Assembly: GCA_002314445.1 (NCBI GenBank)
Contig: DCFX01000033.1
Location: 1 to 39,967 of the forward strand
Length of the DNA: 39,967 bases
From: Treponema sp. UBA1793
GTDB taxonomy: Bacteria > Spirochaetota > Spirochaetia > Treponematales > Treponemataceae
Reading direction: 5' to 3'
The notes under the pieces were generated by a model. The model did no database searches, was not told the DNA's origin, and saw only the letters and a list, made by a program, of their open reading frames with translations. Positions 1-8,436 of this stretch are shown here, in pieces. How positions within the stretch are numbered: the first letter of the stretch is position 1; each line of letters begins with the position of its first letter. The translations under genes were made by a program, and so were the position numbers.

Positions 1-97
1 CAAACGTAAGATACAGGATTCCGAAAACAAACAGGGCTGCGTATATAAAAAGGAATGTTGTTATTCCGGTACCTGATCGTGATATTTTCTTATTCAT
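1..97 (-). CDS. Sugar ABC transporter permease (MalG-like), partial at window edge
   Basis: Only the first 32 codons are inside the window. They begin MNKKISRSGTG and run straight into a hydrophobic segment (TFLFIYAALFVFGILYLTF), as the first membrane helix of a MalG/COG0395 permease would. The ATG at 97 overlaps the stop of the upstream permease gene by 8 bases, so the two are translationally coupled. In binding-protein-dependent sugar importers the second permease normally follows the first in this way. The family call rests mainly on position, since too little protein is visible for a motif. Confidence 0.6.
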   Translation of the reverse strand, partial: MNKKISRSGTGITTFLFIYAALFVFGILYLTF

Positions 98-968
98 ATT
101 TCTTTTCCTTGTTTTCTCCGAGTTTCAACTGTACAAGAGAGATTATCATGACGATGACAAAAAGCATAACTGCATTTGCCGACTGGTATGCAAACTGTCC
201 TCCCTGAAATCCCCTTTTATACAACAGCACTGAAATTGTAGTTGTCGATATCCCGGGACCGCCGCTTGTAAGACCCATAATCTGATCGAAAGCCATGAGA
301 AAATTGCGTACGCAGAGGACGAGATTTATTGTAAAGAACGGTGCGATTGCAGGAAATGTAATTTTGGCAAAGCGGTAGAGACCTTCTGCTCCGTCGATAG
401 CGGCAGCTTCGTAAATATCGGGATTAATCGACTGCAGCCCGCTTAAATAAATAAGTGTGTTGAATGCACACGACTGCCAGACAGTTACGATTAATATTCC
501 TAGCCATGCGTGTTCTGTTCCCAGAATGTTTACCTTTAATGCCTGTATATCGAGTGCTCTGCCTATATCCGGAATGATGTTTGAAAATATAAAACGGAAA
601 ACATAACTGATAATCAGTGTTCCGAGTATATACGGAATAAAATAGACAGCGCGTAAAAAATTCTTGAAGTATATTTTTGAGTTTAGCGCACATGCCAAAA
701 GAAGGCTCAGCACATTAACGAGGATTGTTGCAGTCAGCGCAAATTTGAAAGTGAATAAGTAAGATGACTGGATTGACGGATCTTTAAATACCTGCAGATA
801 ATTCCTGAGCCCGACGACTTTCCAGATGCCGTATCCTTTCCAGTCTGTAAAGCTGTAAAAAATTCCCTGAAGAAACGGTGTCGTATGGAAAAGAAAAAAA
901 AGAACGACCATCGGCAGAATCATTATCCAGTACACAGGGTGCACCTTTGACGTATATGTATTTTTCAT
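90..968 (-). CDS. Sugar ABC transporter permease, MalF/COG1175 type
   Basis: This 292-residue inner-membrane protein is one of the two permease subunits of a carbohydrate importer. It has about six hydrophobic helices, starting with WIMILPMVVLFFLFHTTPF, and the cytoplasmic EAA loop typical of MalF-type permeases is visible around residues 187-207 (YEAAAIDGAEGLYRFAKITFP), where it docks the ATPase. Length is normal for the short COG1175 permeases of mono- and oligosaccharide systems. It lies downstream of the binding lipoprotein and the GH13 enzyme on the same strand and overlaps the next permease. No ATPase gene is in view, so the system may use a shared MsmK-type ATPase elsewhere or one beyond the left edge. 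The substrate is inferred to be an alpha-glucoside from the neighbouring glucosidase. Confidence 0.9.
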   Translation of the reverse strand: MKNTYTSKVHPVYWIMILPMVVLFFLFHTTPFLQGIFYSFTDWKGYGIWKVVGLRNYLQVFKDPSIQSSYLFTFKFALTATILVNVLSLLLACALNSKIYFKNFLRAVYFIPYILGTLIISYVFRFIFSNIIPDIGRALDIQALKVNILGTEHAWLGILIVTVWQSCAFNTLIYLSGLQSINPDIYEAAAIDGAEGLYRFAKITFPAIAPFFTINLVLCVRNFLMAFDQIMGLTSGGPGISTTTISVLLYKRGFQGGQFAYQSANAVMLFVIVMIISLVQLKLGENKEKKYE

Positions 969-1030
969 ATATTGAATTCCTGATTTATTATTACTGGCTC
1001 TGCCGGACTGCAGAGCAGTTTATATATACA

Positions 1031-2293
1031 TTATTGAACGTTTACAGCATCATACTGCTTATCGCATGCAGCAAGCGTCTGTGTAATATTTGTTTCGTTA
1101 TCCATGCCGTTCTTATAGTTCAGTGCAAACTGTGAAAGAATTGAAGCAAGGTCAAAACCGGAAGGATAATAATGGTCGGGAAAATTTGAAACTTTTCCGG
1201 CAGCAATATCATCTTTTACACCGTTTACTGTTTTATTGTTCTGGGCCGCTCCCTTTACAGTGGGGAATGCAAACTGTTCATCGACATAAAACTGTGCATT
1301 TTCCGGCTTTACAAGAAAAGCCAGAAATTCTTCCGCCGCTTTTTTATTCGGGCTTGCTGCGGAAACAGCGAATGCTACGTCAATGCCGGATGTTACCGTG
1401 TTTTCTGCCGGATTATTAGTTGAAGGGAATGCAAACATATCGACATCTATATCGGGGTTTACTTTTGTAAATTCCGGTATGGCCCAGTTTCCGTTAATCA
1501 TCATTGCAGCTTTGCCCTCTGCAAAATTTTTGTTGCCGTCGTTATAGCTCGTGCCCATATAATCACCGGATGCTTTTCCCAGAATGACAAGGTACTTTTC
1601 AAGGATTTCCCGGTGCGTTGCAGCGAACGTTGTCTTTCCGGCTCGTCTGTCATCGGTGAAGTTTTTTGGCTGAAGGACAGGCGCCATACTGTTCCAGGGG
1701 GGAAGGCAGGTCCATGCATCCATAAAGGTAAGTTCAACTGGCTTTATACCGGCTTTCTGCAGTTTGTCAAAATCAGCAGTAAAATCATCCCATGTTTTTG
1801 GTATTGAAATGCCTGCTTTCCGGAACAGCGTTTTGTTGTAAAGAACTCCGGAACCATTTGCGGCGTAGGGGACGGCATATGCGGTTTTCGATGTATCCTT
1901 GTTGACGTCATAGAGCATCTGCAGATAGTTTTCCTGTATATCAGCAATAAAAGGTTCGTTGCTCAGATTTTCAAGGACACCAGCCGATGCAAGTTCCGTA
2001 TACGTTGAATCGCCTCCTATAGCCATCATGTCGGGAATATCGTTCTTTGTAAGACGTGATCTGAGGACTGTCGATGCGTCCTGAGGGGAGATGATGGTGA
2101 TTTTTATGCTGCCGTTTTTTTCTGCAGTGAATTTGTCGGCAAGCTTCTGGAGCGTTGCCACATTCTCACCTTTTGTGGAAAATAATTCAATCGATGCAAT
2201 GTTTGATTTTTTACTGCAGGACACAGTTGTCCATGCTGCCGCTGTAATCAGTGTCAGTCCTGCAACTATTTTTCCGATTACTTTTCTATTCAT
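1031..2293 (-). CDS. Extracellular sugar-binding lipoprotein of ABC transporter
   Basis: This 420-residue family 1 solute-binding protein (MalE-like) captures sugar in the periplasm and hands it to the adjacent permeases. The N-terminus is a lipoprotein signal: basic MNRK, hydrophobic core, and a lipobox TVSC with Cys26. The body shows family features such as TWDDFTADFDKLQKAGIKP, a GKAAMMINGNW segment, and KKAAEEFLAFLVKPENAQ near the C-terminus. I chose the ATG at 2293 because GGAGG lies just upstream of it; an in-frame ATG four codons earlier overlaps that Shine-Dalgarno and is less likely. It lies 13 bases after the GH13 stop, in the same operon. Confidence 0.93.
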   Translation of the reverse strand: MNRKVIGKIVAGLTLITAAAWTTVSCSKKSNIASIELFSTKGENVATLQKLADKFTAEKNGSIKITIISPQDASTVLRSRLTKNDIPDMMAIGGDSTYTELASAGVLENLSNEPFIADIQENYLQMLYDVNKDTSKTAYAVPYAANGSGVLYNKTLFRKAGISIPKTWDDFTADFDKLQKAGIKPVELTFMDAWTCLPPWNSMAPVLQPKNFTDDRRAGKTTFAATHREILEKYLVILGKASGDYMGTSYNDGNKNFAEGKAAMMINGNWAIPEFTKVNPDIDVDMFAFPSTNNPAENTVTSGIDVAFAVSAASPNKKAAEEFLAFLVKPENAQFYVDEQFAFPTVKGAAQNNKTVNGVKDDIAAGKVSNFPDHYYPSGFDLASILSQFALNYKNGMDNETNITQTLAACDKQYDAVNVQ

Positions 2294-2306
2294 AGAGACC
2301 TCCATA

Positions 2307-4007
2307 TTATTTTGAGCTGCTTTTTTCGACAGCTGAATTTCCTATGATATACACGCTGCCTTCAAACGGTAGTACTGAAAAATCCGTAAGATTCTTTCTC
2401 CCGTAATTGCTTATGAGTGCGGGTGCATTCCTGAATTCTTCAGGGATTGCGGCAATTATATTTTCCTTTGAAAAGTTGCAGACAACCAGGAGTTTTGTGC
2501 CGTCAAGTTCACGTGTATACAGGTACAACTGCTCGTCGTCAGGCATCAGCAGTGTATACTTTCCATATATCGCGGCCGGACATCCTTTCCGTATAGAGAG
2601 CAGGTTTTTATAGAAGGTAAGGACTGAGTCCGGATCGTTCATTTCCTTTCCGGCGTTGATATCCGTATAGTTTTTATTAACGGCAATCCACGGGGTACCG
2701 TCGGTAAAGCCGGCATTTTTTCCGTCAGACCATTGGAATGGTGTGCGGGCGTTGTCTCTGCTTACCCGGTTTATGTACTGCATGGCAAGTTCCGGATTGA
2801 TGTTCTGGCTGCCCGTCATTTCTTTGTATGCATTTACCGCTTCTATGTCCCTGAAATCGGCAGGGGAGGTGAAAACGGTGTTTGTCATTCCGAGTTCCTG
2901 TCCCTGATAAATGTAAGGCGTACCTTTCTGCATGTACAGGCAGACTGCAAGCATTTTTGCCGATTCCTTCCAGTATCGGCCCGTGTCGCCGTACCGCGAA
3001 ACACTGCGCGGCTGGTCATGATTTTCCCAGTACAGGCTGTTCCACGCCCTGCCTTCAAGGTCGTTCTGCCATCTGCTGAAAATTTCCTTCAAAACGGACA
3101 GCTTTGCCTTTTTCATTGTCCACTTCGAGCAGTTTTCCGTTTCCGCATCGATACGTTCGAACTGGAAAACCATATTCAGTTCGTGCGTATCGAATCCGGC
3201 ATACTGCAGTGCGTCGTTCGTTGTAACACCCGATGTCTCTCCGACCGTGGCGAGGTCATAGTTGGAAAGAACTTTTTTGTTCATTTCCTTCAGCCATGTA
3301 TGCGCCTGCGCCCTGTTCATTATAATCGACCCCCATTCGCCGTATGACTTTCCGCCGGGAACAGGCGCGTCCGGCAAATCGTCAGGTTTGCTTATCATAC
3401 CGATGACATCCATGCGGAAACCGTCTATTCCCCGTCTGCACCACCTGTCCATCATCGCGTAAATTTCCGTTCTGACTGCATCGTTTTTCCAGTTCAAGTC
3501 AGGCTGCTGAGGCGTAAAAAGATGCAGATAGTATTGCTTCCGTTCAGGGCTGTACGTCCATGCACTCCCGGAAAATACACTTCCCCAGTTGTTCGGCGGA
3601 TTCCCGTCTTTTCCGTCCCTCCAGATGTAGAAATCGGCATATTTGTTTGTCTTATCTTTTTTGCTTTCAAGAAACCACGGATGTTCGCAGCTTGTATGAT
3701 TCACGACAAGGTCAATGATTATTTTGAGGTTCCGTTCGTGAGCTTCCGAAATGAGCGCAGTAAAATCTTCCATCGTACCGAATTTTTTCTGGATTGCATC
3801 ATAGTCACTGATATCATATCCATTGTCTGCATCAGGTGATTTATAAAACGGGCAGAGCCACAGAATAGTAACTCCGAGCTCTTTCAGATAATCAAGTTTT
3901 TGTCTGATACCGTTGATATCGCCGATTCCGTCTCCGTTTGTGTCGTAAAAACTTCGTGGATAGATTTGATATACTATACCTTCTTTCCACCATGTCTGCT
4001 GTTCCAT
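2307..4007 (-). CDS. GH13 alpha-glucosidase (oligo-1,6-glucosidase-like)
   Basis: This 566-residue glycoside hydrolase of family 13 is predicted to release glucose from alpha-linked oligosaccharides. There is no signal peptide, so it is cytoplasmic. The start WWKEGIVYQIYPRSFYDTNGDGIGD is typical of the alpha-glucosidase/oligo-1,6-glucosidase/trehalose-6-phosphate hydrolase subfamilies. Catalytic motifs are in order: DLVVNHTS, the nucleophile Asp in GIDGFRMDVI, the acid/base Glu in VGETSG, and the third acid in ENHDQPR. Length matches the family. AAGGAG precedes the ATG. It is the first gene of the sugar-import operon, and a perfect palindrome upstream is probably its operator. It is a clear paralogue of the enzyme at 23976-25697. 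The exact substrate cannot be read from sequence. Confidence 0.93.
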   Translation of the reverse strand: MEQQTWWKEGIVYQIYPRSFYDTNGDGIGDINGIRQKLDYLKELGVTILWLCPFYKSPDADNGYDISDYDAIQKKFGTMEDFTALISEAHERNLKIIIDLVVNHTSCEHPWFLESKKDKTNKYADFYIWRDGKDGNPPNNWGSVFSGSAWTYSPERKQYYLHLFTPQQPDLNWKNDAVRTEIYAMMDRWCRRGIDGFRMDVIGMISKPDDLPDAPVPGGKSYGEWGSIIMNRAQAHTWLKEMNKKVLSNYDLATVGETSGVTTNDALQYAGFDTHELNMVFQFERIDAETENCSKWTMKKAKLSVLKEIFSRWQNDLEGRAWNSLYWENHDQPRSVSRYGDTGRYWKESAKMLAVCLYMQKGTPYIYQGQELGMTNTVFTSPADFRDIEAVNAYKEMTGSQNINPELAMQYINRVSRDNARTPFQWSDGKNAGFTDGTPWIAVNKNYTDINAGKEMNDPDSVLTFYKNLLSIRKGCPAAIYGKYTLLMPDDEQLYLYTRELDGTKLLVVCNFSKENIIAAIPEEFRNAPALISNYGRKNLTDFSVLPFEGSVYIIGNSAVEKSSSK

Positions 4008-4049
4008 TTCTGAGCTCCTTATATGTCTGCTGTAACGCTTCTTTTCAGC

Positions 4050-4063
4050 GTGTTACGCAACAC
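4050..4063. promoter_or_regulatory. Second, imperfect copy of the operator core
   Basis: GTGTTACGCAACAC differs from the core of the 38-bp palindrome by one base and sits about 40 bases from it, nearer the GH13 start. Two such sites at this distance would suit cooperative binding of a LacI-type repressor. Confidence 0.5.
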
Positions 4064-4075
4064 CTCTGCTGTATA

Positions 4076-4113
4076 TGTATCCCTTTAGTGTTACGTAACA
4101 CTAAAGGGATACA
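4076..4113. promoter_or_regulatory. Perfect 38-bp palindrome, probable LacI-family operator
   Basis: Every base from 4076 to 4113 matches its reverse complement; the core is GTGTTACGTAACAC. It lies about 70 bases upstream of the GH13 start on the minus strand. LacI-family operators are palindromes with a central CG, and GTGTTACGTAACAC fits. There is no T-run after it on either strand, so I prefer an operator to a terminator of the upstream ecfT gene. Confidence 0.6.
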
Positions 4114-4175
4114 AGTATCTTATCTCAGGTTGTATGATCTGTCAAATAAATTCTGTGTTTTGTATGTATCCTGCT

Positions 4176-4937
4176 TTACAGGACAGCGGCAGCTGCGATA
4201 AGACCTGCGGAAAATACGAACGCAATACTGTCTGGTGCCCTCAACGGATAAATAACGCTCATGCTGTGCCTGTTGCGCCGCTCGAATCCCCGCAGCTCTG
4301 CAGAGACTGCTGTCGTATCCGATTTTCCGACTGATGTGATAAGGAGTGGAATGCAGAGCGGCATGATAAGCTTTATCTTTTTGAAGATGTTTTTCGTATC
4401 GAATTCGATTCCCCGTGCCGTCTGTGCTTCCATTATTGATTCCATTTCAGCTGTAAAGACAGGAATGAACCGTATTGCTGTCGTAAGCATGAAGGCATAT
4501 TTGTAGGGTATGTGAAGATACCACGTCAGTACGCCTGAAAGGTCGTTGAGCTTTGTAAGCGAAAGCATAACAGCGAGCGGAAGCATGGAACCTGTCAGCC
4601 TGAGGACAAGCCGGGCGGCGTTCATGATGCCGTCCGTCGTAACAGGAAATCCGGAGAAGAGAGTAAAAAGCGGCCTTCCTGTCCTGATGAAAAGTACCTG
4701 CAGGATAAAAAGGAAAACCGAAAGACCTGCGAGCCCCCTGAGCAGCTTGAGCGCAAACGTGAATATATGCCCGAGCGCGGCAAGCAGCAGATCAAGGACG
4801 ATAAGCGCGCAGAGGACGAGAGGGGATGTTGATATGAAACAGGCCGCACATACGGCAACCGAAATGGTGAATTTTGAAAGAGGATTCAGCCTGTGGAGCG
4901 GTGAATCGCCGGGAATGTAGTCAAGAAAAGCTTTCAT
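4176..4937 (-). CDS. ecfT: Energy-coupling factor transporter transmembrane protein EcfT
   Basis: This 253-residue membrane protein of the CbiQ/EcfT family couples the two ECF ATPases to the substrate-binding S component. Several helices are visible (for example FTISVAVCAACFISTSPLVL), and the two short cytoplasmic Ala-Arg-Gly-type motifs that contact the ATPases are present as AQTARGIEF and AELRGFERR near residues 170-220. The start overlaps the stop of the upstream ATPase as ATGA. It ends the module S-A'-A-T encoded on the minus strand. Length is normal for the family. Confidence 0.9.
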   Translation of the reverse strand: MKAFLDYIPGDSPLHRLNPLSKFTISVAVCAACFISTSPLVLCALIVLDLLLAALGHIFTFALKLLRGLAGLSVFLFILQVLFIRTGRPLFTLFSGFPVTTDGIMNAARLVLRLTGSMLPLAVMLSLTKLNDLSGVLTWYLHIPYKYAFMLTTAIRFIPVFTAEMESIMEAQTARGIEFDTKNIFKKIKLIMPLCIPLLITSVGKSDTTAVSAELRGFERRNRHSMSVIYPLRAPDSIAFVFSAGLIAAAAVL

Positions 4938-5752
4938 ATATGAACATCCTGTGTCTGTACGGCGACAGCGGACAGAATGTGCCCGACGCGGTCCGTCATT
5001 TCCTGTACAGTGAATATATCAGCGAATCCGCTTCCGAGCCGGAGTGCCGTATCTGCAATCTGCGGCGGCAGGAGAGATGCCTTTTCCAGCAGCTGCCTGT
5101 CGGTCAGGATAGTGCGGGCAGGCCCGTCCGCTGCAAGTTTTCCGCCTGTAAGAACCAGAATCCTGCCTGAAAAATCCTGTACAATTTCCATGTCGTGGCT
5201 GACCATGACGATTGTTTTTCCTTCTTCCCTGTTCAGTTTTCGTATGTACGACATCATGCTCATGCATTCACGGTAATCAAGTCCTGTCGTCGGCTCGTCG
5301 AGTACCAGTATATCGGTATTCCGGGCGATGACGGATGCGAGCGCTATCTGCTGACGCTGTCCTCTGCTCAGCGAGAAAGGTGATGCGTCCGGAGTAAAGC
5401 CGAATGTCTGCAGTATGCGCTCCGTCCGTTCAGGGTCGGTGTGTATGCCGAAGTTCAGTTCCTCCCTGATTGTATTGCAGCATATCTGGCGGTCGGGGTT
5501 CTGGAACAGGAAACCGACATGGGCTGCAAGTTCGCTTGTTTTTGCAGAACGCGTGTCCAGCCCGCAGATACTTACCGTGCCCGCGGTCGGCCTGTTCAAT
5601 CCGTTGAAAAGCTTCAAAAGCGTTGATTTGCCTGCGCCGTTTTCGCCGATAATCGAAATGAATTCCCCTTTTTCGACGGAAAAGCTGATATCGGAAAGAA
5701 CGGGAAATGTCCCGTATGAAAAGTCTGCGCTGCTGAACTGTATTACCTGCAT
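4934..5752 (-). CDS. ECF transporter ATP-binding subunit (first of two, adjacent to EcfT)
   Basis: This 272-residue ABC ATPase powers the ECF vitamin or amino-acid importer together with its neighbour. Motifs visible: Walker A GENGAGKST near residue 37, Q-loop in FLFQNPD, signature LSRGQRQ (Arg replaces the usual second Gly), Walker B ILVLDEPTTGLD, and the switch His in VMVSHDM. The gene overlaps the upstream ATPase gene by about 10 bases and the downstream ecfT by 4. The signature variant is common in ECF ATPases. Confidence 0.9.
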   Translation of the reverse strand: MQVIQFSSADFSYGTFPVLSDISFSVEKGEFISIIGENGAGKSTLLKLFNGLNRPTAGTVSICGLDTRSAKTSELAAHVGFLFQNPDRQICCNTIREELNFGIHTDPERTERILQTFGFTPDASPFSLSRGQRQQIALASVIARNTDILVLDEPTTGLDYRECMSMMSYIRKLNREEGKTIVMVSHDMEIVQDFSGRILVLTGGKLAADGPARTILTDRQLLEKASLLPPQIADTALRLGSGFADIFTVQEMTDRVGHILSAVAVQTQDVHI

Positions 5753-6606
5753 ATATCCTCTTTGCCGATGATTTTCGTAACGAGTACCGCTGCTTCTGCA
5801 GTTGTGACGCAGACCGGTTCTCCCTCCGGAATAAGATTTCTGAGAGCAAGTTCATGATACAGTCGTACCGTGCGCGGATAATTAATGCCTGCGCTTTCGA
5901 GCTTCGGTATGTCGGAAAGAACATCGCGTACCGTTCCGCTGCTGACTATACGGCCGTGCGACATGACGGCCAGATGCTCTGCAAATTCACACATCAGCAT
6001 GATTTTTTGTTCTATAATTACTACCGTAATTCCCTTTTCTTTATTGAGCGATTTAAGCAGCGTAAAAATCTGTCTGCTTGAAGCGGGATCAAGTTCGCCT
6101 GTCGGTTCGTCAAGCACAAGTATGCCAGGCTCAAGAGCAGTAATGGCTGCTATAGCGACTTTCTGTTTCTGCCCGCCGCTGAGATTCCGTATCTGCCTGT
6201 ATCTGAGCGGTGCAATGCCCGTATCGTTCAGAACTGCCGTAATCCGTCCTTCAATGAGATTCTTCGGGATGCCGAAATTTTCAAGACCAAAACGAATTTC
6301 GTCTTCGACAATATCGGCAACCATCTGCGTGTCCGGATCCTGGAATACCGTACCAACGCGCAGCGCAAGGCTGCCCGGCTCCGTATCGAACGTGTCGGTT
6401 CCCCCGACAGTCACGCTCCCGAAGTAATCTCCGTGAAAATGATGCGGTATAAGTGCGTTGATGCAGTTCGCTAAAGTTGTTTTGCCCGCACCAGATTCGC
6501 CTATAATACCGAGAAAGTCTCCCTTACCGATTTCAAGCGATACATTATCAAGCGCAGGAGTGCTGCTTTCCTTGTACCGGAACGACAGATTCTTTATGGA
6601 AATCAT
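5743..6606 (-). CDS. ECF transporter ATP-binding subunit (second of two)
   Basis: This 287-residue ABC ATPase pairs with the ATPase encoded just downstream. Walker A is GESGAGKTT, the signature is the full LSGGQKQ, and Walker B is ILVLDEPTGELDP, where the Gly-Glu replaces the usual Gly-Leu. The switch position reads VVIIEQKIML, with Glu-Gln in place of His, a substitution seen in one ATPase of some ECF pairs and worth noting for asymmetry. It follows the S component gene after 6 bases. Confidence 0.9.
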   Translation of the reverse strand: MISIKNLSFRYKESSTPALDNVSLEIGKGDFLGIIGESGAGKTTLANCINALIPHHFHGDYFGSVTVGGTDTFDTEPGSLALRVGTVFQDPDTQMVADIVEDEIRFGLENFGIPKNLIEGRITAVLNDTGIAPLRYRQIRNLSGGQKQKVAIAAITALEPGILVLDEPTGELDPASSRQIFTLLKSLNKEKGITVVIIEQKIMLMCEFAEHLAVMSHGRIVSSGTVRDVLSDIPKLESAGINYPRTVRLYHELALRNLIPEGEPVCVTTAEAAVLVTKIIGKEDICR

Positions 6607-6612
6607 AATCTG

Positions 6613-7182
6613 TTACACATTCCGGTGAGTCGCTAGTTTCAGCGGAACATACAGAATCTGTACAATCACTGCATTGAAGACTGCAGTACACAGCACGATC
6701 GGAATATAGGCGACAAGTGTTTGTTTTGCAGCGCCGAGAAAAAGGAACAGCATGATGATGAACAACGTTCCGCTTACCGCTGTGCTCAGAAATGTTGAAA
6801 CTGCAGGCCCTGCGTTGAATTTGCCTATTTTCAGGGGAATGCGTATGAGCAGGGCCATAACGACGGCACCTGCAAGTTCGGAACCGAAATTCAGATACGG
6901 CGAGCCGGGGAAAAACTGACAGACAGCGCCCGCTACAAGCCCGATAATCGCCGCTTCCCATATTTTCGGCTGAATAAGCAGAATGGCCATGCAGTACATT
7001 GCAATAATGAAGTTCGGTTTCATTCCTCCTATGTTGATTATACTGCCTATGAAAAACTTCAGTACTGCGCCTGCTGCAAGCAGGATGGCAGTAAGAATTA
7101 TATCGGATACCGATAATCCCTTTTTCTGTACGGCTTTCAGTTCCCTTTTTTCACCGTGAGCGTCAATCTCCTGTTCTTCCAT
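6613..7182 (-). CDS. ECF transporter S component, TrpP-like (probable tryptophan uptake)
   Basis: This 189-residue integral membrane protein is the substrate-binding subunit of the ECF module. Five to six helices are visible after a charged N-terminus (MEEQEIDAHGEKRELK). The loop NIGGMKPNFIIAMYCMAILL closely resembles the GGMKPD...M segment of Bacillus TrpP, so tryptophan is my best substrate guess. I chose the ATG at 7182 because AAGGAAGG precedes it; an open frame continues to 7518 but that extension lacks membrane character and overlaps the next gene. The assignment to TrpP is by remembered motif and is moderate. Confidence 0.75.
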   Translation of the reverse strand: MEEQEIDAHGEKRELKAVQKKGLSVSDIILTAILLAAGAVLKFFIGSIINIGGMKPNFIIAMYCMAILLIQPKIWEAAIIGLVAGAVCQFFPGSPYLNFGSELAGAVVMALLIRIPLKIGKFNAGPAVSTFLSTAVSGTLFIIMLFLFLGAAKQTLVAYIPIVLCTAVFNAVIVQILYVPLKLATHRNV

Positions 7183-7297
7183 TTTTTCCTTCCTTATCAG
7201 TTTCTCTTGTTCTTGTGCATAGAAACTTAGTGTTATTATACAGAGAAACAACATACTGTCAAGCAGACTGCACACTTCTATGTCTGTGGAAATCGGA

Positions 7298-8188
7298 TTA
7301 ATCGTTATTTTTTTTGTTGTAGAAAAAAACTGTGACTGCCATTCCGATGATAAGCACATAACCGCCGAAACTGAGTACGTCGGGAATCTGTCCGAATGCA
7401 AAGTACCCCATAAGTGATGAGAACAGGATTTGTGAATAGTCGTATATACTGATTTTTGAAGCAGGTGCCGCATAATATGCTGTCGTGATGCAAAGCTGGC
7501 CGCCGGCCGCCGCCGCACCAGCTCCGATTAAAATGAGCAGCTGTTTTGCAGTCATCGGTGAAAAGTGCAGAATCATGAAAGGAACCGCGAGGAGACATGA
7601 AAAAACGGAAAAGAATACGATGATGATTATACCGTTTACCTTCATCTTGCTCATCTTGCGCACACACGCGTATGCGTATCCTGCTCCAACTCCGCCGATG
7701 AATCCTGCAAGAGAGGGCAGGGTGGCGGAAAAATCAAAGGATGGTTTTACGACGAGCATTGCACCACCGAGTGCGCCGCATATTGCAAGAAGCGGTACCG
7801 CGTCTATTTTTTCGCCAAGCAGAAAGAAGCTGAAAATGACGGCAAAAAAGGGAGACATTTTGTTCAGTATTGCAGCATCTGCTATGTTGATTCTGTCAAT
7901 TGCATAAAAATTTCCGAAAATTCCCACAGAGCCTGCCGCTGCCCGGAGGAACAGATATTTGAGTGACCCCCGCGGAATGGTAAGGAAGGACTTGTTTTTC
8001 CTGCATTCTTTTGTCAGAATGGTAAGTGAAATTACCAGTGCGACTATGTTGCGGAAAAATGTTTTTTGTATAAACGGTACGCTTCCTGCAAGATGAACGA
8101 GCATTCCCATAAGGGCGAAAAAAAACGACGAGCAGACAAGATAGACAATTCCTTTTGTGATGCTTTTTTGTTGTACCTCTGATGTCAT
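7298..8188 (-). CDS. EamA/DMT family transporter
   Basis: This 296-residue protein has about ten hydrophobic helices in two repeated halves, each an EamA domain (first half from GIVYLVCSSFFFALMGMLVH, second from GFIGGVGAGYAYACVRKM). Drug/metabolite transporters of this type export small metabolites or amino acids; the substrate cannot be told. Motifs such as ADAAILNKMSPFFAVIFSFFLLGEK at the end of the first half are typical of the family. It lies 115 bases upstream of the ECF S component on the same strand, and that gap shows no feature I can name. Confidence 0.88.
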   Translation of the reverse strand: MTSEVQQKSITKGIVYLVCSSFFFALMGMLVHLAGSVPFIQKTFFRNIVALVISLTILTKECRKNKSFLTIPRGSLKYLFLRAAAGSVGIFGNFYAIDRINIADAAILNKMSPFFAVIFSFFLLGEKIDAVPLLAICGALGGAMLVVKPSFDFSATLPSLAGFIGGVGAGYAYACVRKMSKMKVNGIIIIVFFSVFSCLLAVPFMILHFSPMTAKQLLILIGAGAAAAGGQLCITTAYYAAPASKISIYDYSQILFSSLMGYFAFGQIPDVLSFGGYVLIIGMAVTVFFYNKKNND

Positions 8189-8369
8189 GACAATATTATA
8201 GAAGAAAGAAATAATCCCCGCAATACGAATTATGTTGGAGAAACAACAGACGAACAGAAAAAAAAGATATATGTTCTGTATGATGATATCAGGGTCGATG
8301 TCATTTTAATTGTATCGTTTTGCGGTGTTTTGCTAAATAGAGCATATGTAGTGTTTTTGTTGCTTTTCC

Positions 8370-8398
8370 TTGCTATATTGCGCTGTTTAGTGTAAGAT
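8370..8398 (+). promoter_or_regulatory. Predicted sigma-70 promoter of pflBA
   Basis: TTGCTA at 8370-8375 and TAAGAT at 8393-8398 are separated by 17 bases, 39 bases before the pflB start. The rest of the 248-base divergent gap 8189-8436 holds only AT-rich sequence and short runs of A; an open frame on its minus strand has no family features. Confidence 0.45.
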
Positions 8399-8436
8399 AA
8401 TGCCCCATATATTGGCAAAAACAGCAGGAGTTCGTT

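Noticed and set aside
4076..4113. Palindrome as the terminator of ecfT
   Set aside because: It has almost no loop and no T-run downstream on the minus strand.
7183..7518. N-terminal extension of the TrpP-like S component to 7518
   Set aside because: It overlaps the EamA gene, has no membrane or family character, and a good ribosome-binding site precedes the ATG at 7182.
8230..8418. Open frame on the minus strand before pflB
   Set aside because: No family features, and it covers the predicted pflB promoter.
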